The notes under the pieces are model-generated. The model made no database searches and had not been told where the DNA came from. It was given only the letters and a program-made list of their open reading frames with translations. Of a stretch of 64,000 bases of DNA, positions 1 through 8,196 are shown in pieces (position 1 is the stretch's first letter; each line of letters starts with the position of its first letter). The DNA lies in contig NZ_CAJTYX010000001.1 of the NCBI RefSeq assembly GCF_910583865.1, positions 105,331-169,330 of the forward strand, given 5' to 3'. This DNA comes from an uncultured Muribaculum sp. (lineage in GTDB: Bacteria > Bacteroidota > Bacteroidia > Bacteroidales > Muribaculaceae). Made by a program: the position numbers and the translations under genes.

Positions 1-16
1 CCGGAGTGAAATCGAC

Positions 17-472
17 ATGGAAGAGCTGTATTATATTAAGGTATGGTATCGACAGCAGGAGGAAAAGCCAACGCCGACGCACATAACGGCCTTTGTCCTC
101 CGCCATCCACAACTCCACGAAAAAATCGAATATGAACACCACGCATACCCAGAACTGGAAGCGCATGTAAGAACTGTTTTCAAGGAAATTGACCCCCTGG
201 AATGTATCTATGGATATGTAGACGATCAGGCCCAACGACAACAGAAGCACGATTATGTACAGTGTCGTGCTTATAAGATGCCGCCCTCTTTCGGAGATAG
301 TCATAATGCTGAAACGTTTTTTAGTAAATCTTATACCTTAGATAACACTCATACCTCCGTTTTTGCTCACACCACACGACATACGCAAAGGGACACCCGA
401 TCACATACGCGACACAATAACGTGTACAAAGCATTCTCCACAAAGGCGCATTTAATCGCCGGATTGGCGTGA
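17..472 (+). CDS. Doubtful hypothetical protein
   Basis: An open frame of 151 codons at the very left edge. I recognise no domain, signal peptide or membrane segment. The first 90 residues have a mixed, protein-like composition. The last 60 are rich in His, Thr and Arg and look like translated non-coding DNA. No convincing promoter is visible, and the start is only 16 bases from the window edge. It may be a degraded gene or chance. No competing long frame is apparent on the other strand. Confidence 0.25.
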   Translation: MEELYYIKVWYRQQEEKPTPTHITAFVLRHPQLHEKIEYEHHAYPELEAHVRTVFKEIDPLECIYGYVDDQAQRQQKHDYVQCRAYKMPPSFGDSHNAETFFSKSYTLDNTHTSVFAHTTRHTQRDTRSHTRHNNVYKAFSTKAHLIAGLA

Positions 473-521
473 TTAAGGTAAATTAAGCAAATAAGCATGA
501 TTACAGACGTATATTTTTTAG

Positions 522-529
522 TAAATTTG
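522..529 (+). promoter_or_regulatory. Bacteroidetes -7 element before the secreted protein gene
   Basis: TAAATTTG matches the TAnnTTTG -7 consensus and lies 26 bases before the ATG at 555. No good TTTG -33 box is seen at the right distance, so only the -7 half is supported. Confidence 0.4.
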
Positions 530-554
530 CATCCAAATATTCAAATCAATCATT

Positions 555-2165
555 ATGAAAATAACCGGATTCATCACATTCTCAATGCTTGCAGCTATGT
601 TGGGAACCACGACATCATTCGCACAGCAACTGCCCAACGCGGGATTCGAAGGCGAATGGGTCGACTGTCAGCCGTTTACAAGTGCGACCTCTGATCCAAT
701 AACCATCGGACAGAACCCGGAATCATGGTGTATCTCACACGTCACCGGCCTTAGCGGACTCGGAAAAAAAGAACTCGGAAGTAAATCCGAAGGATATAAT
801 TCGACAACCGCAGTAGCACTTCTAAGCAACCAAACCGGTGCTTTTGGTATCTACCGCAACGTGCCTGCCTATGTCACCCTTGGAACGAGCTGGAACACCT
901 CCCAAGGCATGGGCACAAATACCGACGGCGGCTCGTTTGGAGGAATAGACTTCACTTATACCCCCGATGGCCTGCAGTTCTACTATAAGCGCACTTCAAC
1001 AGAACCATCAACCGTGCTCGCTTATTCATGGACAGGCACCTGTACCCAGGCTGACGTGCCCGCTGAAATCTCCTTCGGCGCGCCAAAAACGATTACCATG
1101 ACCGACCGCGACCGCTGCATCATAGACTACACGCTCGAAGGATGCCAGGGTGGTGATGTGACCAAATCCGATGATGCAGCACTCGTGTCGCTCATCAATA
1201 CGGCAATTACGGAAGATGCAGCTGACTGGACCGAATTCTATCACGAATTCGAATACAAAGCCGATGCAAAGCCGTCGAAATTCAATATCGTCATAGCTTC
1301 CGGCGACTACTTCTCGCAGAACGTTGCAAAAGACAATAGCCTTATCATCGATGATGTGAAGCTCGTCTACTATTCACGTCTGAAATCATTCTCTGTCAAC
1401 GGCACTCCCGTCACACTCGAGGATGGGAAATATGATTACACCGTTGAGTCTGAAATTCCCGATGGCGCGATGCTTGAAGCCGTGGCGCTCGGAAAGTCAG
1501 CGACAGTCAAGTCAGCTTACGATGCCGCATCAAAGAAAGTCACCGTCACCGTAAGCAATGTCGATGCCGACCGCGACGGCAAGTCGGAACATGTCTACAC
1601 ATTCACATTCGGCAACGCTGCCGGCGATGAAAACAAATCTTACTCAGGATTCCTCACAATCGACATGAACGGAACGAGCCTGACCCCGGAGCCGCAAGCC
1701 GCCACCATACAGATCATACCGACCGGAGAGAACACATGCAGCTTCCTGCTCCCGAATTTCACCCTCGAAGGATTGGGATCACTTGGTGACATCAAGATCA
1801 ACACCGTCACCACCACGACCGATGCCAACGGAACCACCACGTATAACGGCGAAGAGAAAGATTTACAGCTCATGCTGATGGAAATACAGCCGATTCTGGC
1901 CGACGTCAACCTCGACGGTACAATCGACGCACAAGGCAACATCGACATGAACATCCATGTAATCTGGAAGGACGGAGAAAACGGCATCCCCATCGAGGTG
2001 AAGTTCTTCACCAAATCGACCTCGTCCATCGACAACGTGGCTGCCGACAATGAATCACCTGCCGAATACTACACCATCGGAGGCATCCGCGTAAACAACC
2101 CCGTTGCCGGCAACATATACATCGTCCGCCGTGGCAACACCGTCACAAAAGAACTACTGAAATAA
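555..2165 (+). CDS. Secreted PCMD/calycin-like protein with C-terminal sorting-like tail
   Basis: A 536-aa exported protein with a signal peptide over about residues 1-24, ending at the SFAQQ junction. The N-terminal half (about 25-280) begins with a GFE/W motif and resembles the putative carbohydrate-metabolism (PCMD) beta-sandwich proteins of Bacteroidetes. Residues 280-350 form an Ig-like segment, and residues 360-500 resemble the calycin-like domain found in the same proteins. The last 30 residues (YYTIGGIRVNNP, then GNIYIVRRG) look like a short T9SS-type tail. It is probably surface-exposed, with unknown ligand. A strong terminator follows. Family assignment is from pattern recognition only. 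Confidence 0.7.
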   Translation: MKITGFITFSMLAAMLGTTTSFAQQLPNAGFEGEWVDCQPFTSATSDPITIGQNPESWCISHVTGLSGLGKKELGSKSEGYNSTTAVALLSNQTGAFGIYRNVPAYVTLGTSWNTSQGMGTNTDGGSFGGIDFTYTPDGLQFYYKRTSTEPSTVLAYSWTGTCTQADVPAEISFGAPKTITMTDRDRCIIDYTLEGCQGGDVTKSDDAALVSLINTAITEDAADWTEFYHEFEYKADAKPSKFNIVIASGDYFSQNVAKDNSLIIDDVKLVYYSRLKSFSVNGTPVTLEDGKYDYTVESEIPDGAMLEAVALGKSATVKSAYDAASKKVTVTVSNVDADRDGKSEHVYTFTFGNAAGDENKSYSGFLTIDMNGTSLTPEPQAATIQIIPTGENTCSFLLPNFTLEGLGSLGDIKINTVTTTTDANGTTTYNGEEKDLQLMLMEIQPILADVNLDGTIDAQGNIDMNIHVIWKDGENGIPIEVKFFTKSTSSIDNVAADNESPAEYYTIGGIRVNNPVAGNIYIVRRGNTVTKELLK

Positions 2166-2189
2166 GATAATTTTTGAACACGTTTTTAG

Positions 2190-2231
2190 CGGGGCTGTCT
2201 CATAATATTTGACATGGGCAGCCCCGTTTTT
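2190..2231 (+). terminator. Intrinsic terminator
   Basis: The stem CGGGGCTG (2190-2197) pairs with CAGCCCCG (2219-2226), and five T follow. It lies 25 bases after the stop of the secreted protein gene. Confidence 0.8.
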
Positions 2232-2336
2232 CCACCAAAGCACCGGTTCAGACATCACCATTCTATACCTTGTTGGCCGTTCTGTCCCCCGTTTTACAAC
2301 GATGCTATTCAAAAAAAGCATATTTTTATAAAAATA

Positions 2337-2368
2337 TTTGCTAAAGCCGAGTAAAGTCCCTATCTTTG
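2337..2368 (+). promoter_or_regulatory. Promoter of the tRNA-Glu / rpsT unit
   Basis: TTTG (2337-2340), a 20-base spacer and TATCTTTG (2361-2368) exactly match the Bacteroidetes housekeeping promoter. Expected transcription starts about 25 bases before the tRNA. Confidence 0.8.
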
Positions 2369-2399
2369 CACTCGCATTTACGCCCACCGGGTGTATGAT

Positions 2400-2471
2400 G
2401 GCCCATTCGTCTATCGGTTAGGACGCAAGATTTTCATTCTTGAAAGAGGAGTTCGATTCTCCTATGGGCTA
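2400..2471 (+). tRNA. tRNA-Glu (TTC), first copy
   Basis: A full cloverleaf. The acceptor GGCCCAT pairs with ATGGGCT with one G-U, the anticodon stem CAAGA/TCTTG encloses loop TTTTCAT with anticodon TTC at 2433-2435, and the T arm is GAGGAGTTCGATTCTCC. The discriminator A at 2471 is followed by an encoded CCA (2472-2474). It lies just upstream of rpsT on the same transcript and is identical over 72 bases to the copy at 2828. Confidence 0.95.
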
Positions 2472-2514
2472 CCAATCAAAACAAAACAAACATAAAGATT
2501 AAGCTTTTTAAATA

Positions 2515-2778
2515 ATGGCAAATCATAAATCATCTATTAAGCGTATCCGCCAGACCCAGTCGCGTCGTCTCCACAACCGCTACTACGCCAAGACCGCCCG
2601 TACAGCCGTTCGTCGCGTTCGTGCGATGAAGGATCAGGCCGAGGCAGAAGCAGCCTATCGCAAAGTAAGCGGCCTGCTCGACCGTCTGGCCATGAAGGGA
2701 ACCATCTCTAAGAACAAGGCTTCGAACCTTAAGAGCAAACTCGCCCTTCACATCAACAAGCTGGCTGCTCAGGCATAA
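2515..2778 (+). CDS. rpsT: 30S ribosomal protein S20
   Basis: An 87-aa, very basic protein of the usual S20 length, with the typical start MANHKSSIKRIRQ and the long helical Ala/Lys/Arg pattern. It binds 16S rRNA early in small-subunit assembly. The gene sits between two identical tRNA-Glu genes and shares their promoter (2337-2368) and terminator (2921-2955). The transcript must therefore be processed at both tRNAs to release the mRNA. The start ATG is 40 bases after the first tRNA's CCA. Confidence 0.96.
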   Translation: MANHKSSIKRIRQTQSRRLHNRYYAKTARTAVRRVRAMKDQAEAEAAYRKVSGLLDRLAMKGTISKNKASNLKSKLALHINKLAAQA

Positions 2779-2827
2779 CAGCCACCTTAATAGAGGATAC
2801 CGGCTGCGCTGACAGCCACCGTTATCC

Positions 2828-2899
2828 GGCCCATTCGTCTATCGGTTAGGACGCAAGATTTTCATTCTTGAAAGAGGAGTTCGATTCTCCTATGGGCTA
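2828..2899 (+). tRNA. tRNA-Glu (TTC), second copy
   Basis: Identical over all 72 bases to the copy at 2400-2471, with the same TTC anticodon. Here the discriminator A is followed by CTC instead of CCA, so the 3' end would have to be added by nucleotidyltransferase. It lies 49 bases after the rpsT stop and 21 bases before a strong terminator, as the last gene of the unit. Confidence 0.95.
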
Positions 2900-2920
2900 C
2901 TCTCAACTTTGATTTGTAAA

Positions 2921-2955
2921 TGGCTCGGTGTCACATTCGACACCGAGCCATTTTT
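2921..2955 (+). terminator. Intrinsic terminator of the tRNA-rpsT-tRNA unit
   Basis: A perfect 12-bp stem, TGGCTCGGTGTC (2921-2932) with GACACCGAGCCA (2939-2950), has a 6-base loop and five T after it. Confidence 0.9.
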
Positions 2956-3113
2956 ATATGCCATCATACATCAGACCGGAAAAAATGACATGATAATGAA
3001 ACACACAGCACAAGGGGCATTCAAGAGGTTGTTTAAAAATAAGACGAGAATACAACCTTTAATGCGACGAAAGCGTTAGATTGACATGACGTAACCATCT
3101 AACATAACGAATT

Positions 3114-3284
3114 ATGAAAAAAGATTGCAAGCATACCCCCGACACCAAGAATCAGACACCGGGCGTACAAACCGATTTCTACAGCGATGCCACCCAAGGC
3201 GCAGTCAAGCAGGAAGTGAAATCGCTAAACAGCCTCGGAGCACAGGAAAACCAGGCAGCCGGACCTGACACTATCATCAAGTGA
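3114..3284 (+). CDS. Small hydrophilic protein, 56 aa
   Basis: A clean 57-codon frame from ATG at 3114 to TGA, encoding a hydrophilic peptide that begins MKKDCKHTPD and ends PDTIIK. It is rich in Gln, Asn, Asp, Thr and Lys, with one Cys and no membrane segment or signal peptide. I do not recognise it. It stands alone after the tRNA terminator and before the glyS promoter. Third-position composition looks coding-like. It could be a real small protein or chance. Confidence 0.4.
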   Translation: MKKDCKHTPDTKNQTPGVQTDFYSDATQGAVKQEVKSLNSLGAQENQAAGPDTIIK

Positions 3285-3414
3285 CAGGAAGGGAAGAGCA
3301 GCAACCGTCGTCATGCCCTACCCCGTCAAAACGGATAAAGACTCAACATGCTTGACGTCGTAGAATTCGAATCTGTTTTTAAAGACTTTTTAGGCAGACA
3401 CACCGATGTCTGCC

Positions 3415-3445
3415 TTTGTCATATCGGCGGAAAACGCTATCTTTG
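3415..3445 (+). promoter_or_regulatory. glyS promoter
   Basis: TTTG (3415-3418), 19 bases, TATCTTTG (3438-3445), close to consensus. The predicted start site falls about 27 bases before ATG 3480. This supports 3480 over the longer in-frame start at 3348, which lies upstream of the promoter. Confidence 0.75.
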
Positions 3446-3479
3446 CTCACTGAAATCATTGATAATCATACATACAATC

Positions 3480-5024
3480 ATGGCTCAACAAGAAGATCAG
3501 TTTAAAAAGATAGTATCACATGCCAAGGAATATGGCTTCGTGTTCCCATCGAGCGAGATATACGACGGTCTGTCAGCGGTTTACGATTATGGGCAGAACG
3601 GCGTGGAGATGAAAAACAACATCAAGCGCTACTGGTGGGACGCTATGACGCTGCTCCACGAGAACATCGTAGGCATCGATTCGGCAATCTTCATGCACCC
3701 AACAATCTGGAAAGCATCCGGACATGTGGACGCATTCAACGACCCTCTGATTGACAATAAGGACTCCAAGAAGCGCTATCGTGCCGACGTGCTCATCGAG
3801 GAGCAGATAGCCAAATATGACGACAAAATCGAGAAAGAGGTAGCAAAGGCAGCCAAGCGTTTCGGCGACAGCTTCGACGCAGCACTCTTCCGTGACACAA
3901 ATCCGCGAGTGCTTGAGCACAAGGCCAAACGAGACGCCCTCCATGAGCGTTTCGCCAAGGCCATGAACGACAACGACCTCGACGGACTGCGACAGATAAT
4001 CCTCGACGAAGAGATTGTCGATCCCATTTCCGGCACCAAGAACTGGACGGAGGTGCGACAGTTCAACCTCATGTTCCGCACCGAAATGGGTTCTACTGCC
4101 GACGGCGCCATGACAGTGTACCTGCGTCCGGAGACAGCACAAGGTATCTTCGTCAACTATCTCAACGTGCAAAAGACCGGCCGCATGCGCATACCATTCG
4201 GAATAGCCCAGATAGGCAAGGCATTCCGCAACGAGATTGTGGCCCGTCAGTTCATATTCCGCATGCGCGAGTTCGAGCAGATGGAGATGCAGTTCTTCGT
4301 TCGCCCCGGACAGGAACTGGAATGGTTCAAGAGCTGGAAGGAGACACGCCTGAAATGGCACAAGGCCCTCGGTCTCGGCGACCACAAATACCGCTACCAC
4401 GACCACGAGAAGCTTGCCCACTACGCCAACGCCGCCACCGACATCGAGTTTGAGATGCCATTCGGATTCAAGGAGGTAGAGGGTATCCACTCGCGCACCA
4501 ATTTCGACCTCTCGCAGCACGAGAAATTCTCCGGCAAGAAGATACAATACTTCGACCCCGAGCTTAACGAGAGCTACACCCCCTACGTGATCGAGACCTC
4601 GATCGGCGTCGACCGCATGTTCCTATCCGTGCTATGCTCGAGCTATGAGGAGCAGGAACTCGAAGGTGGCGACAAGCGCGTAGTGCTCCATCTCCCGCCG
4701 GCCCTTGCTCCCGTGAAGTGCGCCGTAATGCCTCTCGTGAAAAAAGACGGACTACCCGAAAAGGCCCGCGAGATCGTCAACGACCTGAAATTCGACTTCC
4801 CCACCCACTACGAGGAGAAAGACTCTATCGGCAAGCGCTACCGCCGTCAGGATGCCATCGGCACACCGTTCTGCGTCACCGTCGACCATCAGACCCTTGA
4901 GGACAACACCGTCACCCTGCGCGAGCGCGACTCCATGGAGCAGACGCGCGTGAAGGTGGAGGATCTCCACCGTCTAATCCACGACACCGTAAGCATCAAC
5001 TCGCTGCTGCGCAAGCTCGGATAA
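3480..5024 (+). CDS. glyS: Glycyl-tRNA synthetase (alpha2 type)
   Basis: A 514-aa class II aminoacyl-tRNA synthetase that charges tRNA-Gly in the cytoplasm. It is of the single-chain eukaryote/archaea-like kind usual in Bacteroidetes. Visible features are the N-terminal FVFPSSEIYDG segment, the Gly-specific YDYGQNGVEMKNN, RPETAQGIFVNY, motif 2 around IGKAFRNEI, motif 3 around ETSIGVDRMFL, and a C-terminal anticodon-binding domain (about 410-510). The frame is open back to 3348, but the promoter at 3415-3445 and family alignment favour MAQQEDQF as the start. A LemA gene follows after 59 bases. Confidence 0.95.
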   Translation: MAQQEDQFKKIVSHAKEYGFVFPSSEIYDGLSAVYDYGQNGVEMKNNIKRYWWDAMTLLHENIVGIDSAIFMHPTIWKASGHVDAFNDPLIDNKDSKKRYRADVLIEEQIAKYDDKIEKEVAKAAKRFGDSFDAALFRDTNPRVLEHKAKRDALHERFAKAMNDNDLDGLRQIILDEEIVDPISGTKNWTEVRQFNLMFRTEMGSTADGAMTVYLRPETAQGIFVNYLNVQKTGRMRIPFGIAQIGKAFRNEIVARQFIFRMREFEQMEMQFFVRPGQELEWFKSWKETRLKWHKALGLGDHKYRYHDHEKLAHYANAATDIEFEMPFGFKEVEGIHSRTNFDLSQHEKFSGKKIQYFDPELNESYTPYVIETSIGVDRMFLSVLCSSYEEQELEGGDKRVVLHLPPALAPVKCAVMPLVKKDGLPEKAREIVNDLKFDFPTHYEEKDSIGKRYRRQDAIGTPFCVTVDHQTLEDNTVTLRERDSMEQTRVKVEDLHRLIHDTVSINSLLRKLG

Positions 5025-5083
5025 TTCCGGGCCTGCGCGCAAGCGTGCCACAATTCCAACCTCTTACATATTTTCACACCATC

Positions 5084-5671
5084 ATGACAATCAAACGACG
5101 CATCATAACCATCGCCACAGGCATGGCGTGCATGGCAGGACTTAGCTCTTGCAACTACAACTCCCTCGTGGAGAAACAGCAGACCGTCGACCAGCAATGG
5201 GCCGAGGTAGAGAACCAGTACCAGCGCCGCAGCGACCTCATACCCAATCTTGTGGCCACCGTCAAAGGCTACGCCGCACATGAGGAAAAGACCTTTACCG
5301 AGGTGACACAGGCACGCGCCAACGCCACGGCAATCAACATCGACGCCAACGACCTCACAGAGGAGAATCTCGCACGCTTCACCGAAGCACAGAACAAACT
5401 CACAGGCGCCCTCAAATCGCTTCTCGCTGTCAGCGAGGCATATCCCGACCTGAAGGCCAACGAGAACTTCCGCGACCTGCAAGTGCAGCTCGAAGGCACC
5501 GAAAACCGCATAACAGTGGCTCGCGGACGCTATACCGAGGCTGTGAAGGATTTCAACACTTCGATAAAGAAGTTCCCCACCACAATCTACGCCGGATGGT
5601 TCGGATTCACTCCCAAGCCCCAGTTCCGGGCAAGTGAGGGAGCACAGACCGCGCCTACGGTTGAATTCTGA
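5084..5671 (+). CDS. LemA family lipoprotein
   Basis: A 195-aa LemA-type protein. The N-terminus MTIKRRIITIATGMACMAG ends in lipobox LSSC, with Cys23 as the probable lipid anchor. The body is helical and carries the family signature QWAEVENQYQRRSDLIPNLV and a later YTEAVKDFNTSIKKFP. LemA proteins are membrane- or envelope-anchored coiled-coil-like proteins of unclear function. The start at 5084 gives a proper lipoprotein signal. A 13-codon longer in-frame start at 5045 does not. The FKBP gene follows after 15 bases, suggesting co-transcription. Confidence 0.9.
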   Translation: MTIKRRIITIATGMACMAGLSSCNYNSLVEKQQTVDQQWAEVENQYQRRSDLIPNLVATVKGYAAHEEKTFTEVTQARANATAINIDANDLTEENLARFTEAQNKLTGALKSLLAVSEAYPDLKANENFRDLQVQLEGTENRITVARGRYTEAVKDFNTSIKKFPTTIYAGWFGFTPKPQFRASEGAQTAPTVEF

Positions 5672-5686
5672 AACCCGAAAAAAATA

Positions 5687-6235
5687 ATGAACAGATCCTC
5701 CATATTACTCGCCGGCATAGCGGTCGTGGCATCAGCACTGGCCTCATGCCATGGCGACGATTCCAATTGGGACACCTACCGCGAATGGCGCGAGGCAAAC
5801 AACAGCTGGCTTGAAGAGCAGACAAAACGCACGGAAGAAGGCTCAACCGACCTATACTTCACACGCGTGGTGCCCCCCTACGACCAGGGCAGCTACGTGC
5901 TGATGCATTGGTTTAACGACCGCGCACAGACGGCAGGCAACCTCAAACCATACTCCACCTCCACCGTCGCAGTAAAATATATCGGCCGGTTCTATAACGG
6001 CACGGCATTTGACTCAAGCTACCTTCAGCCCGACTCGATATTCAAGACCAAAGTCAGCGCAGTCGTGCCCGGATGGCAGATCGCCTTGCAGAACATGCAT
6101 GTCGGCGACTCGTGCGAGGTGGTGATACCCTACCAGTCGGCCTACGGTGCAGATGGCTATGGTAGCATGGCTCCCTACTCCAATCTCGTATTCCACATGA
6201 AGCTTAAGGATATCCCCGCCTGGGAGATACCTTGA
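5687..6235 (+). CDS. FKBP-type peptidyl-prolyl isomerase lipoprotein
   Basis: 182 aa. The signal ends at LASC, so Cys21 is the likely lipidated residue. The C-terminal half (about 80-182) is an FKBP domain with VAVKYIGRFYNGTAFDSS, VPGWQIALQNMHVGDSCEVVIP and AYGADGYG. It probably folds periplasmic proteins at the membrane surface. It lies 15 bases downstream of the LemA gene, and dnaX starts 29 bases after its stop. Confidence 0.92.
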   Translation: MNRSSILLAGIAVVASALASCHGDDSNWDTYREWREANNSWLEEQTKRTEEGSTDLYFTRVVPPYDQGSYVLMHWFNDRAQTAGNLKPYSTSTVAVKYIGRFYNGTAFDSSYLQPDSIFKTKVSAVVPGWQIALQNMHVGDSCEVVIPYQSAYGADGYGSMAPYSNLVFHMKLKDIPAWEIP

Positions 6236-6264
6236 TTCGCGCACTCCTCCATTCCAGCATCCTC

Positions 6265-8118
6265 ATGGAAAACTATATCGTATCGGCACGCAAATACCGC
6301 CCGTCGACATTTGCGAGCGTGGTAGGGCAGAAGGCGCTCACCGCCACTCTGCGCAACTCCATCAGCAAGAACAGGCTGGCCCACGCCTACCTGTTCTGCG
6401 GATCGCGCGGAGTAGGCAAGACCTCTTGTGCCCGCATTTTCGCCAAGACAATCAACTGCCGCCACCGCAACGCCGAAGGCGAGGCCTGCAACGAATGCGA
6501 CTCTTGCCGTGAGTTCAACAAAGGCGCGTCGCTCAACATCGTCGAACTCGATGCCGCGTCCAACAACGGCATCGACGACATGAAGAACATCATCGACCAG
6601 GTGCAGGTACCACCCGTCAATGCCGATTACCGCGTGTTTATCATCGATGAGGTGCACATGCTCTCCAACGCGGCCTTCAACGCATTTCTAAAGACCCTGG
6701 AGGAACCGCCATCCTACGTAGTGTTCATCCTCGCCACCACGGAGAAGCACAAGGTGCTCCCAACAATACTCTCGCGATGCCAGATCTATGATTTCAACAG
6801 GATTACCATACAGGATATGGTCGACCACCTGTCATATGTGGCATCACAGGAGGGCATAACCGCCGAACCCGCCGCTCTCAACGTAATAGCGCGCAAGGCC
6901 GACGGAGCAATGCGCGACGCCCTTTCGATATTCGACCAGGTGGCGGCTTCGTCGATGGGCAACGTGACCTACGAGGCTACAATCGACAACCTCAACATCC
7001 TCGACTACGAATACTACAACCGCCTCATAGATGCATTCCTCACAGGAAATGTAGTGGAATCACTGCTCATCTACAAGGAAATCCGCGACAAGGGTTTCGA
7101 CTCCTTGTTTTTCATCAACGGACTCGCACAGCATCTGCGCGACCTGATGGTGGCGCGCGACCCCAGGACTGCCGGACTCATCGAGGCAAGCGATCAGGCC
7201 CGTGCATCGCTTACCGAGACTGCGGCAAAATGCCAGCCGGCATTCCTCTACAACGCAATGGCGCTATGCAACAAGGCTGACCTCGACTACCGCACGGCAT
7301 CCAACAAGCAGCTTCTGGTGGAACTCACGCTGATAAAGCTGTGCCAATCGTGCAGCCCCTCCCCGCATGACAACGGCGCCGGTGAGGGGCAGCTACGTCC
7401 GATAAAGCCCGTGGAAAGTTCGGCGAGGCCATCGGAAAAAGCGCCGTACACACCCGCCACCCCCCCGGTGGCATCAGACCAACAAGCCGCTTACGGACAG
7501 CAACGTCCTCACGCACAACAGCCCACCGCTACTGTGGCCGACATCCCGACGACAGGCACTGCGCATCCCTCCAAGGTTCCGGCACAGGGTCCGACACATT
7601 TGTCGCCCATGGCGTCATCGCGCCCGACCGCGCCAATCCATCATGCCAAAGTACCACCGATAGGAGGCATTCCGGGATTTTCAATCACAAATCCGAAGGC
7701 AAACAAGAAAGATGCCACGACCACCGCATCGGCACATGAGACCGTGCAGCAACGGACCGAGAAGTTCACCGATGAGGAGTTTGCCGAAGCATGGCAGGAA
7801 ATCATAGACGCCCATCCCACGGAGCAGCTTCTCACCAACGCCATGCGCAACGCCCGACCACGCCGATGCGCGGAAAATGCCTTCGTGGCCACCGTAGAGA
7901 GCGAGGCCATCGAGGGGAGCATCATGTCGAATCTCGGGATGCTTCTCGGAGAACTGCGCAACAGGCTCAAGAACGACATGATCCAGCTCTCGATAGAGCT
8001 AAACAAGGGGCAGGCCACAGCCACATCGCTTACGGATGCAGAGTTCTATTCGGTGCTGCGCAAGAAATGCCCCTACCTCAACACCATGATCCAGGACATG
8101 CACATCACCCTGATGTAA
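6265..8118 (+). CDS. dnaX: DNA polymerase III subunit gamma/tau
   Basis: 617-aa clamp-loader ATPase. It has Walker A GSRGVGKTS, a zinc module of four Cys (C, then C-xx-C-xx-C), Walker B DEVHMLS and sensor region LATTEKHKVLPTILSRCQ within about residues 1-220. Domain III spans about 220-370. A low-complexity Pro/Ala/Gln linker (about 375-500) follows, then a C-terminal tau-like domain. MENYIVSARKYRP at 6265 is the conserved start, and the frame opens 11 codons earlier with a TTG. A run of seven C (7460-7466) sits in the linker at codons 399-401. No A-rich slippery site of the E. coli type was seen. Confidence 0.95.
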   Translation: MENYIVSARKYRPSTFASVVGQKALTATLRNSISKNRLAHAYLFCGSRGVGKTSCARIFAKTINCRHRNAEGEACNECDSCREFNKGASLNIVELDAASNNGIDDMKNIIDQVQVPPVNADYRVFIIDEVHMLSNAAFNAFLKTLEEPPSYVVFILATTEKHKVLPTILSRCQIYDFNRITIQDMVDHLSYVASQEGITAEPAALNVIARKADGAMRDALSIFDQVAASSMGNVTYEATIDNLNILDYEYYNRLIDAFLTGNVVESLLIYKEIRDKGFDSLFFINGLAQHLRDLMVARDPRTAGLIEASDQARASLTETAAKCQPAFLYNAMALCNKADLDYRTASNKQLLVELTLIKLCQSCSPSPHDNGAGEGQLRPIKPVESSARPSEKAPYTPATPPVASDQQAAYGQQRPHAQQPTATVADIPTTGTAHPSKVPAQGPTHLSPMASSRPTAPIHHAKVPPIGGIPGFSITNPKANKKDATTTASAHETVQQRTEKFTDEEFAEAWQEIIDAHPTEQLLTNAMRNARPRRCAENAFVATVESEAIEGSIMSNLGMLLGELRNRLKNDMIQLSIELNKGQATATSLTDAEFYSVLRKKCPYLNTMIQDMHITLM

Positions 8119-8128
8119 ACATAATACC

Positions 8129-8163
8129 GGTCAGACGGGTCATACTGTCTGACCCGTCTGACC
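8129..8163. terminator. Bidirectional hairpin between dnaX and fmt
   Basis: A perfect 14-bp stem (GGTCAGACGGGTCA with its complement) and a 7-base loop lie between the convergent ends of dnaX and fmt. There is no T tract, so it may stop transcription or simply protect 3' ends. Confidence 0.6.
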
Positions 8164-8196
8164 GACCCATCCTGTACACCGATAGTCCATGCGGCC

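Noticed and set aside
3573..4547. A 324-codon open frame on the minus strand
   Set aside because: It is antisense to glyS. The Val/Leu/Glu/His-rich, motif-free translation is typical of the complement of a GC-rich gene.
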